From Bordetella parapertussis (GTDB lineage: Bacteria; Pseudomonadota; Gammaproteobacteria; Burkholderiales; Burkholderiaceae_B), in assembly GCA_945911685.1 (NCBI GenBank), contig CAMEAW010000075.1, forward strand, positions 1 through 12,665: a DNA stretch of 12,665 bases, in the 5' to 3' direction. Below are positions 1 through 5,718 of the stretch, piece after piece. The first letter of the stretch is position 1; every line of letters starts with the position of its first letter. The notes beneath the pieces are model-generated. The model did no database searches. It was not told where the DNA came from and saw only the letters and a list, made by a program, of their open reading frames with translations. Made by a program: the position numbers and the translations under genes.

Positions 1-567
1 CCAATTGATATCAGTCAAGTCACAGCAGTCGGTGCATCAATGGAAAAAGCGACGCTTATTGGGTTGGTGGGTAAGAATGCTAATTTTTCAAAAGTAAACT
101 TTCTGAATGCGAGCTTTGCACACTGTCAATTAACAGGTACCAACTTTTCGTATGCAAACTTTACCTCGACGAGCGTGGTGCTTGATAGCAGCCTTCAAAA
201 CTCGAACTTTGAAAATGCAACACTCATGGCGAGTTTTTTTAATGGGGTGGATTTACGTACCTCAAACATGCGTAATGCAAATTTGAATAAATCCTATTTT
301 GGTGCGGCGAACATGTCTAATGTTGATGCCAGCTTTGCCAAAGCGAGTAGTGCTCGCTTTGATCGTACAGATTTGTCGCAAGCTACATTCTCAAATGCGC
401 AGCTTACTGGTGCACTGATGGTTGGAGCTAATATAAAAGGGGCTTGTTTTGATTTTTCGAACTTAACGCATTGTGATTTTACAAAGGCTGATTTCGATGG
501 CAGTACGAGTTTTGTAAAAGCGATTCAGAGTCAAACAAAAATGCCGAAAGCCAAAAAAGTAAACTAG
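1..567 (+). CDS. Pentapeptide-repeat protein, 5' end outside the window
   Basis: The frame is open from base 1 to a TAG at 565-567. An ATG lies at 40, but the residues before it (PIDISQVTAVGAS) already follow the repeat pattern and the Met sits at the central hydrophobic position of a repeat (A-S-M-E-K). The true start is therefore probably upstream, outside the window. Roughly 150 residues are successive pentapeptides of the A(N/D)(L/F/M)xx type, for example ANFSK, ANFTS, ANLNK, ADFDG. This family folds as a right-handed quadrilateral beta-helix. After the last repeats comes a short basic tail (KMPKAKKVN). No signal peptide, enzymatic domain or membrane segment is visible in this part. Family members range from gyrase-protecting DNA mimics to proteins of unknown role, and nothing here separates these. 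The gene is clearly AT-richer than its neighbour at 717 (20 of 60 bases are G/C at 241-300). Confidence 0.85.
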   Translation, partial: PIDISQVTAVGASMEKATLIGLVGKNANFSKVNFLNASFAHCQLTGTNFSYANFTSTSVVLDSSLQNSNFENATLMASFFNGVDLRTSNMRNANLNKSYFGAANMSNVDASFAKASSARFDRTDLSQATFSNAQLTGALMVGANIKGACFDFSNLTHCDFTKADFDGSTSFVKAIQSQTKMPKAKKVN

Positions 568-671
568 GTTACATCATCCCAGACCGCAGCTTAGATCAAC
601 CTGATTGAAGCTAAGAGTAACCAGACTGAAGCTTAGATCAACCAGACTGAATCCAAGACCAATCGACTCGA
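566..671. repeat. Degenerate 21-22 bp direct-repeat array
   Basis: Five head-to-tail units follow one another: 566-587 (22 bp), 588-608, 609-629, 630-650 and 651-671. The approximate consensus is AGCTTAGATCAACCAGACTG plus A. Units 588-608, 609-629 and 630-650 are close to each other; the first and last are more diverged. The array begins inside the TAG stop of the pentapeptide-repeat gene. The 21-bp period is a multiple of three, but stops interrupt the plus-strand frames, so I treat it as non-coding. No dyad symmetry or T-run makes it a terminator. Confidence 0.6.
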
Positions 672-716
672 ATTCAGTCAATCGCAAAATAAGACGCCAG
701 GTGTTTTGGCATAGCT

Positions 717-1526
717 TCAGCGGGCGGGCAGCAGTCGCTGCACAGCAACACACACTGGCGTGAGATCCGGAATGATCAAACGCGTAAAGCGTTCAAGCGC
801 TGGTCGCATCTCTGTGACATTGGGTGGCGCCGAGCCAAGCGCTGGTAACAAGGTCAGTGCTTCGCGTTCAGCGGCGCGACACGTGCTCTCGCGGGCTGTA
901 CGCATGGCCGAGGGTTCGTAAAGTGCTTCAAGCCAATGCGAAAAAGTATCGGTCAATGCTGGCCATCTCACAAGTTCGAGATACAGACTGGGGATAATGC
1001 CCCCTTGCGCGCCCTCATGGCGGTGCGCAAGCGCACGAATGGCGCCAGCAAGGCTTGGATCTAGTGTGTCGATGCGAGGCAAGGGCGGCGATGGCGTCAT
1101 TACCACTGGGGCCGGCGCCGCTGAAAAAGCAGACGCGTCGTGGTTGATTCCTTCAAGACGTAACCGCAGCGCAGTCAAGACGATGATGTTGGTGCTATTG
1201 CCTCGAACATAGTCTGCCATCATGTCACGAAAGGCGGTTAACTCAGCGCCACTGACGCCAGCCGCGCGCCACGCTTCCGCGGTGACGCAGGGCAGTGCCG
1301 GCAGTTCGATGGCGTCAATCAGGCGTTTGCGTGCCTCCACCAATTCTTGAGAGCCCACGATTGGGCGCACACCCCTCCAGGCCCATTCGAGAATATCAGG
1401 CAAGGCCGCAAAGTGTCGCCAGATCAGGTTGACCATCGACAGGCCCGAGACAGCGCGAATATCGGCATAGATCGCGGCGATCTCGGGTGGCGCGTTGAGT
1501 GGATGTATTTCAGGAAAGTTTGTCAT
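717..1526 (-). CDS. DehI-fold (2-haloacid dehalogenase family) protein without the catalytic Asp
   Basis: The 269-aa product resembles Pseudomonas putida DehI (about 296 aa, two pseudo-repeated all-helical halves). Shared features by eye are the start MTN..P, IYADIR near 19-24, the A-L-P then A-W-R segment near 40-51, YVRGNSTNIIVLTAL at 106-120 (matching the region of DehI Asn114), and a second-half helix ending VRWP at 186-189. The position matching DehI Asp189, which activates the hydrolytic water, is Leu181 here, and the DehI Trp34 position is Met31. Dehalogenase activity is therefore doubtful and the real reaction is unknown. No signal peptide is seen. I chose the ATG at 1526 because it matches the DehI N-terminus. 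The frame is open to an ATG at 1610 (297 aa, overlapping the upstream gene by 44 bp), and a GTG at 1574 overlaps that gene's stop as GTGATTAA. It is last in the run Bug, MmgE/PrpD, DehI-like. It is GC-richer than both neighbours (43 of 60 bases at 1261-1320). The alignment is from memory. Confidence 0.7.
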   Translation of the reverse strand: MTNFPEIHPLNAPPEIAAIYADIRAVSGLSMVNLIWRHFAALPDILEWAWRGVRPIVGSQELVEARKRLIDAIELPALPCVTAEAWRAAGVSGAELTAFRDMMADYVRGNSTNIIVLTALRLRLEGINHDASAFSAAPAPVVMTPSPPLPRIDTLDPSLAGAIRALAHRHEGAQGGIIPSLYLELVRWPALTDTFSHWLEALYEPSAMRTARESTCRAAEREALTLLPALGSAPPNVTEMRPALERFTRLIIPDLTPVCVAVQRLLPAR

Positions 1527-1566
1527 GAACTCAGTATTGATATGTTTTAAGCCTTCAGCCAGTAGT

Positions 1567-2928
1567 TTAATCACGCAGTTGTTCGGCCGCGCCAAACAAG
1601 TCACCTGCATTCTTTAGTTGATCAAGTGCAAGACAACCAATCCATAGTTGTTCAAGCGTAGACACTGCCCAGACTCTGCGGCCCAGCGCAAAGAATTTTT
1701 CACGGATTTGTTCAAGCGTGTTGGGAAATTCGGGCTCACCTTTCATCACCCTGCAATAGCCAGAGAGCCTCGTGCCATCGATCAAATCAATATCGACATC
1801 GCAGCGCTGTTCAGCCGGATAGCTTTGGCTGTAAGCCAGATCTTCAGAGACAGTCACTAAGCGGGCCAGTCTTTGTATGTCTGGGTTAGCTACTGCCACA
1901 TCATCAAAGCAATCCAGACTGCTATGCCCATGATACAAAATCGACGCTAGGGCAAAGGGGATCGAAAATTTAGCGCCAAAACTATTGACCACAAACTGAT
2001 TGTTTTTTGCCGCAGCTAGGCGATAGGTGCGTACGGTAATGCCTGCAATCAGATCGAACTGCAAACCTTGTTCTGATAAGTGTTTGACTGCATCCTCTAG
2101 CGCGTCGATCGCACTGTGTAAGGAACGTGCGGTTGGATGTAGCTTAAAATAATTTTGTACAAGTAACCATTGCGTTCCTAATTCAGCAAGCGCCTTTTTA
2201 GGCTCAAACTGCCCGGATAGCACCTTGCCATAGATCGATGCAACGCCATCGTGTTCACCGGTAAAACCACATTCGACCAGTCGCACAGCCAACAGACCCA
2301 TATAGGCGCTATGACCCGTGTAGATGTTCCGTACGGTCGCACCATCGTTGAGGGTTTCGTAACTAGTGGCTAGCCCCATTGTTGCCGCCACATTAATCAG
2401 GCAGCGCATGGCAGTAATATCAAAGCACTTGAGCACACCGAGGGCCACTGCAGCACCAATGACGCCAAAGGTTCCGTGAGGGTGCACAATCGGTCGGATT
2501 TGTGCCGCGTAATTGATTCGCGCTGAGACTTCATAGCCGATGGCAATTGCACGGATTAAGTCCGTGCCACACACCGCATATTCTTGAGCGTAAGCTAACG
2601 CGATCGGAACAATTTGAATGCCAGGATGCCCTTTGGCTAACGTGCTTCCTTCGTCAAGTTCGACCCAAGTCCCTGCACAGCCGTTGAGCATGCCAGCATC
2701 TGCAACGGATGTTTTTAATCCAGTTCCAATGATCCACGAGTTTGCGTCTGCCTGCGCGTAAGTGTGAGCGCGAACCAGATTTTTCATTTCTGGAGTTTGC
2801 ATCCCGATCGCGATCACTGCAAGCGAGTCAGCGACAATCCATTTGGTGCGATCTTTAACCTCGATAGGTAAATCATTCCACTGTGTGAGACATGCAAACT
2901 CAGACAAATCATCTAAATAGTCTTTCAT
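1567..2928 (-). CDS. MmgE/PrpD family protein, copy 1
   Basis: The 453-aa cytoplasmic protein has the usual family length. The family includes 2-methylcitrate dehydratase, cis-aconitate decarboxylase and iminodisuccinate epimerase, acting on small polycarboxylates. Visible conserved segments are WVELDEG (88-94), GHPG (100-103), HPHGTFG (149-155), GATVRNIYTGHSAYMG (196-211) and NYFKLH (259-264), followed by a His at 271. In many family members the GATVRN position carries a Lys (the GxxAK..H.G pattern); here it is Arg200, which may mark a distinct subfamily. The ATG at 2928 lies only 3 nt after the stop of the upstream Bug gene, so the two are almost certainly cotranscribed and probably translationally coupled. 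A weak AGG lies about 11 nt before the start. The closest visible relative is the divergent gene at 3991. The exact reaction cannot be assigned; a hydro-lyase, decarboxylase or epimerase are all possible. Confidence 0.9.
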   Translation of the reverse strand: MKDYLDDLSEFACLTQWNDLPIEVKDRTKWIVADSLAVIAIGMQTPEMKNLVRAHTYAQADANSWIIGTGLKTSVADAGMLNGCAGTWVELDEGSTLAKGHPGIQIVPIALAYAQEYAVCGTDLIRAIAIGYEVSARINYAAQIRPIVHPHGTFGVIGAAVALGVLKCFDITAMRCLINVAATMGLATSYETLNDGATVRNIYTGHSAYMGLLAVRLVECGFTGEHDGVASIYGKVLSGQFEPKKALAELGTQWLLVQNYFKLHPTARSLHSAIDALEDAVKHLSEQGLQFDLIAGITVRTYRLAAAKNNQFVVNSFGAKFSIPFALASILYHGHSSLDCFDDVAVANPDIQRLARLVTVSEDLAYSQSYPAEQRCDVDIDLIDGTRLSGYCRVMKGEPEFPNTLEQIREKFFALGRRVWAVSTLEQLWIGCLALDQLKNAGDLFGAAEQLRD

Positions 2929-2931
2929 TTT

Positions 2932-3903
2932 TTAATCGACCTGCGCGCCTGATTTCTTCACGACTTCAGCCCATTTCGCAATATCTTTTTTTAGAAACTG
3001 CGCAAACTCATTAGGTTGATTACCAAACAATTCAATATTCATGGCGGCTAAACGTTCTGTCACGCTAGGTGTCTTGAGCGCACGAATAAATTGTTGATTC
3101 AGCAAGGTAATAACGTCTGCGGGTGTTTCGGCAGGCGCCAGCACACCTTGCCACACCATGACTTCAAACCCCGGTAGGCCAGACTCAGCAACAGTGGGAA
3201 TTGTTGGGAGGTTAGACGTACGCTGCGCTGCGCTCGAGGCGATGGCTCGTAGTTGGTTTGCTGAAATATAGGGCAGCGCTGACAAGACGTTATCAAAGCC
3301 CACTAACACACGTCCACCAATTAAATCGGTCAGCATGGGCGAGCTTCCTTTATACGGCACATGCAGCATATCAATATCTGTCAGGTTTTTTAGTAGTTCC
3401 ATCGCCAAATGACCCGCCGTACCGTTGCCGGCTGAGCCATACGCGATCGGCTTGTTCGCAGTGCGTGCAAAAGCAATAAGCTCTGTGAGATTCTTGACTG
3501 GAAGAGAGGGATTCACCACTAAAAGATACGGGGCGCCGGTTAAGAGCGCAATCGGTGAAAAATCTTTGATCGGATCATAAGGCAAATTACGAAACAAGCT
3601 CACGTTCGTCGTGTGATTTGGACCCGTCAGTAGCAGCGTATAACCATCAGGTTTGCTTTTTGCAACATATGACGCCCCAATATTGCCAGCGGCCCCAGCT
3701 CGGTTTTCAACAATCATTTGCTGACCGATGTTTTCGCTGACTTTTTGAGCGATTAGACGCCCAACAATGTCGGCACCACCTCCGGCGGCGAAAGGAACCA
3801 CCAGGGTAATCGCCCGATTTGGAAACGTTTGAGCGGTGGCGATACCGCTCACTAAGCCGACCAAACTGGCGAAGACGATCTTATAAATAGGGTGCTTTCT
3901 CAT
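2932..3903 (-). CDS. Bug/TctC-family periplasmic solute-binding protein
   Basis: The 323-aa product begins with a Sec signal peptide: basic MRKHPIYK, then a hydrophobic stretch, with a likely cleavage at ATA/QTFP near residue 24-25. Next comes the family hallmark R-x-I-T-L-V-V-P-F-x-x-G-G-G-x-D-I-V-x-R. Later family segments are VENRAGAAGNIGA, VAKSKPDGYTLL, LPYDPIKDFSPI and HVPYKGSSPMLTDLIGG. These proteins bind small carboxylates in the periplasm for tripartite tricarboxylate transporters. The membrane subunits (TctA/TctB) are not in the window, so this is an orphan binding protein, which is common in Burkholderiales. It is first of three minus-strand genes, with MmgE/PrpD 3 nt downstream, suggesting that its ligand feeds that enzyme (inference). 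The Shine-Dalgarno is weak (GGAAAT about 10 nt upstream). A candidate promoter lies in the divergent region to the right. Confidence 0.93.
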   Translation of the reverse strand: MRKHPIYKIVFASLVGLVSGIATAQTFPNRAITLVVPFAAGGGADIVGRLIAQKVSENIGQQMIVENRAGAAGNIGASYVAKSKPDGYTLLLTGPNHTTNVSLFRNLPYDPIKDFSPIALLTGAPYLLVVNPSLPVKNLTELIAFARTANKPIAYGSAGNGTAGHLAMELLKNLTDIDMLHVPYKGSSPMLTDLIGGRVLVGFDNVLSALPYISANQLRAIASSAAQRTSNLPTIPTVAESGLPGFEVMVWQGVLAPAETPADVITLLNQQFIRALKTPSVTERLAAMNIELFGNQPNEFAQFLKKDIAKWAEVVKKSGAQVD

Positions 3904-3917
3904 TATTTATGATTTCC

Positions 3918-3961
3918 AAGCGTTAGACATAGGATCTGACATTACGTATATGCTAACGCTT
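3918..3961. promoter_or_regulatory. 9-bp inverted repeat in the divergent Bug / MmgE-PrpD control region
   Basis: AAGCGTTAG (3918-3926) and CTAACGCTT (3953-3961) are perfect inverted copies separated by 26 bp, inside the 87-bp gap between divergent genes. Centre-to-centre spacing is 35 bp. The right arm overlaps the candidate -10 elements of promoters on both strands, so a bound regulator could control both transcripts. A GTTAAC palindrome follows at 3964-3969. The regulator is not identifiable and no regulator gene is in the window. A 9-bp perfect dyad in so short a region is suggestive but not proof of an operator. Confidence 0.5.
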
Positions 3962-3987
3962 ATGTTAACCAAAGCGATCGAAGTCAA
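3959..3987 (-). promoter_or_regulatory. Candidate sigma-70 promoter for the Bug operon
   Basis: Read on the minus strand, TTGACT (3982-3987) is followed by a 17-bp spacer and CATAAG (3959-3964), about 55 bp before the Bug start codon. Five of six -35 bases and four of six -10 bases match the consensus, with ideal spacing. On the plus strand a poorer candidate, CTGACA (3936-3941) with a 19-bp spacer and TATGTT (3961-3966), would serve the gene at 3991. Both are predictions from sequence only. Confidence 0.4.
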
Positions 3988-3990
3988 GCC

Positions 3991-5358
3991 ATGACAAGCG
4001 AAAACCGTCCAGTTTATTTAGATCAAGCGAGTGAATTTCTTTATGCAACGACACTTGAGAGCATTAGTGTGCAGGCCCGCGCTCGCGCCACCTCAATCTT
4101 TGCTGACTGTATTGCGGTTATTGCTGCGGGGATGCAAGTCAAAGAGATGCAATCTTTTTATCAAGCGCATCGGCGAACATCGGCCAAAGGTGTCGCTTCA
4201 ATCATTGGAACGGGCTCAAGCGCTTCGGCCCTGGATGCGGCCTTACTCAATGGTACAGCCGGCACTTGGTTAGAACTTGATGAAGGTAATTTGTTTGCCA
4301 TGGGTCACCCTGGCATACAAATCGTGCCAGCAGCATTCGCAGTAGCCCAAGAAATCGGGTCCTCCGGCGCCGAACTGTTGCGTGCCGTGACCTTGGGCTA
4401 TGAGTTATCGGCTCGTATTGCGCGCTCTGCCACTCTTCGCATTCAAGTACACCCTCACGGAACCTATGGTGTGATTGGTGCCGCGATCGCCGTTGGGCTA
4501 CTTAAAAAATTTAATGCAACACAGCTGCGTGAGCTGCTGAACGTTTCGGCGACGATGGGTTTAGCCACTAGTCGAAACACCTTGCTTGAGGGGGCGACTG
4601 TGCGCAACATCTACACCGGTCACTCGGCCTATATGGGGCAAATGGCCGTTAAACTTGTCGAGGCCGGATTTACTGGTGAAAAAGACGGAGTCGCTACGAC
4701 GTTTGGAAAAGTATTGTCGGATAAGTTTGATGCTCAGCGCGTGGTTGCTGAACTAGGTACTGAGTGGCTGATTGCACAAAACTATTTCAAGCTGCATTGC
4801 ACAGGGCGCTATGTCCACTCAGCAATTGATGCGCTCGAAGACGCTCTCATACATACCGAAGCGCAAGCATTCAAGATTTCAGAGATCGAGCGTATTGATG
4901 TTAAGGCCTATAAATTTGCTGCAATGTTAGGAGGTAAAAATATCTCAACAAGTTTTGGTGCACGCTTCTCAATTCCCTTTGCTCTTGCAACTATTCTTTA
5001 CCACGGAAAATCTGATCTCAAAGGATTTGATGAAGACGCGGTTGCTAATCCTGAGATTCAAAAATTAATGCAACGTATTGATGTCGCCGAAGAGCCGACT
5101 TTTAATCTCTCGTACCCGGTCGAACAACGATGCAGTGTAGAAATCAGATTACGAACTGACCAACGCATCGTTGGAAATTGTTTCATCACCAAGGGCGAAT
5201 CTGCCAAGCCTCACACTGCGGCTGAACTTAAAAATAAATTTATGAATCTGGGTACTCCAATATGGGGGCAAGAGCACACCGTTGACCTGTTTGAGACGCT
5301 CTCGAGCCTAGAGACGATTCCGAATATGGCTGATTTTTCAGAGCGGTTTACCCTTTGA
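3991..5358 (+). CDS. MmgE/PrpD family protein, copy 2
   Basis: The 455-aa product is a close paralogue of the protein encoded at 1567-2928. Over copy-1 residues 196-230 and copy-2 residues 201-235, 30 of 35 positions are identical. The same landmarks occur: WLELDEG (93-99), GHPG (105-108), HPHGTYG (154-160), GATVRN (201-206, again Arg where many members have Lys) and NYFKLH (264-269), with a His at 276. One visible change is LHCTGRY where copy 1 has LHPTARS, near the expected active site, so the two may differ in substrate or in the reaction. The N-terminus is about five residues longer. It is transcribed divergently from the Bug/MmgE run across an 87-bp gap. No strong Shine-Dalgarno precedes ATG 3991; GAAG sits about 8-9 nt upstream. 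It stands alone: the next gene downstream starts 360 bp later. The reaction is unassigned within the dehydratase/decarboxylase/epimerase family. Confidence 0.9.
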   Translation: MTSENRPVYLDQASEFLYATTLESISVQARARATSIFADCIAVIAAGMQVKEMQSFYQAHRRTSAKGVASIIGTGSSASALDAALLNGTAGTWLELDEGNLFAMGHPGIQIVPAAFAVAQEIGSSGAELLRAVTLGYELSARIARSATLRIQVHPHGTYGVIGAAIAVGLLKKFNATQLRELLNVSATMGLATSRNTLLEGATVRNIYTGHSAYMGQMAVKLVEAGFTGEKDGVATTFGKVLSDKFDAQRVVAELGTEWLIAQNYFKLHCTGRYVHSAIDALEDALIHTEAQAFKISEIERIDVKAYKFAAMLGGKNISTSFGARFSIPFALATILYHGKSDLKGFDEDAVANPEIQKLMQRIDVAEEPTFNLSYPVEQRCSVEIRLRTDQRIVGNCFITKGESAKPHTAAELKNKFMNLGTPIWGQEHTVDLFETLSSLETIPNMADFSERFTL

Positions 5359-5448
5359 TGAGTCTTTATTGCCTCTAAAGTCATGGGTTCATTTATCGGA
5401 GGTGACCTTGTGCTGTAACTCGGGTGGCATGCTAACTATAGGGTAATC

Positions 5449-5499
5449 CTATGTTCAAAATTGAAACCTTATATTGACCTGACTGCAGCGTGAACATAG
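5449..5499. repeat. Spaced inverted repeat CTATGTTCA / TGAACATAG
   Basis: CTATGTTCA (5449-5457) and TGAACATAG (5491-5499) are perfect 9-bp inverted copies with 33 bp between them. The core TATGTTC occurs again at 5647-5653, overlapping the end of the 19-bp palindrome. The shape (two 9-bp arms about one loop length apart) resembles the pair at 3918-3961, although the motif differs. It could be two half-sites for a DNA-looping or multimeric regulator, or chance. Confidence 0.4.
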
Positions 5500-5631
5500 A
5501 ATCGTGATTGCAAGAAGCATTTAGTTGACGAACACGATGTCACTGGTTCGCAACAATAAATAAGCGGCTGATAAAAATAATATTTAAAGCTTTCCAACCG
5601 CAGTACGTTTTAAGCTTTTTGCCAATCAGTT

Positions 5632-5650
5632 CATATTGCGCCGCAATATG
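5632..5650. promoter_or_regulatory. 19-bp perfect palindrome, candidate operator
   Basis: CATATTGCG C CGCAATATG is a perfect dyad with 9-bp arms and a single central base, centred 78 bp before the ATG of the binding-protein gene. A compact perfect dyad of this size is typical of sites for homodimeric helix-turn-helix repressors (for example TetR, MarR, GntR or IclR types), but the family cannot be told from the site. As RNA the arms would leave a 1-nt loop, so a DNA site is more likely than a hairpin. Confidence 0.5.
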
Positions 5651-5670
5651 TTCGATTCTCATCTGAGCAG

Positions 5671-5686
5671 ATACGTCAGAACGTAT
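5671..5686. promoter_or_regulatory. Short dyad ATACGT-CAGA-ACGTAT
   Basis: ATACGT (5671-5676) and ACGTAT (5681-5686) are perfect 6-bp inverted arms separated by CAGA, 33 bp before the ATG at 5719. It could be an operator half or a weak leader hairpin. The arms are short and self-complementary at ACGT, so chance is a real possibility. Confidence 0.25.
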
Positions 5687-5718
5687 TGTTTAACCTTTGC
5701 ATGAGGATCGAGACATTC

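Larger units (their letters stand above)
5359..5718. other. 360-bp intergenic region upstream of the ABC-importer operon
   Basis: I see no convincing gene here. A TTG at 5686 and an ATG at 5701 are in frame with the binding-protein gene, but neither has a ribosome binding site and both would precede the signal peptide. The stretch holds a spaced inverted repeat (5449-5499), a 19-bp palindrome (5632-5650), a short dyad (5671-5686) and several A+T-rich tracts (about 5553-5590). No GC-rich hairpin with a T-run follows the MmgE/PrpD stop, so no terminator is called. Its length and dyads suggest the main regulated promoter of the transporter operon lies here. Confidence 0.6.

Noticed and set aside
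696..710. GCCA/TGGC hairpin followed on the minus strand by a T-rich run, a possible terminator after the DehI-like gene
   Set aside because: The stem is only 4 bp and the T-run is interrupted, so it is too weak to call as an intrinsic terminator.
1527..1610. N-terminal extension of the DehI-like protein from ATG 1610
   Set aside because: It would overlap the upstream gene by 44 bp, and the sequence from ATG 1526 matches the normal DehI N-terminus. It is kept only as an alternative start.
5686..5718. Upstream starts (TTG 5686, ATG 5701) for the ABC binding protein
   Set aside because: Neither has a Shine-Dalgarno sequence, and both would put extra residues before a complete signal peptide that starts at 5719.
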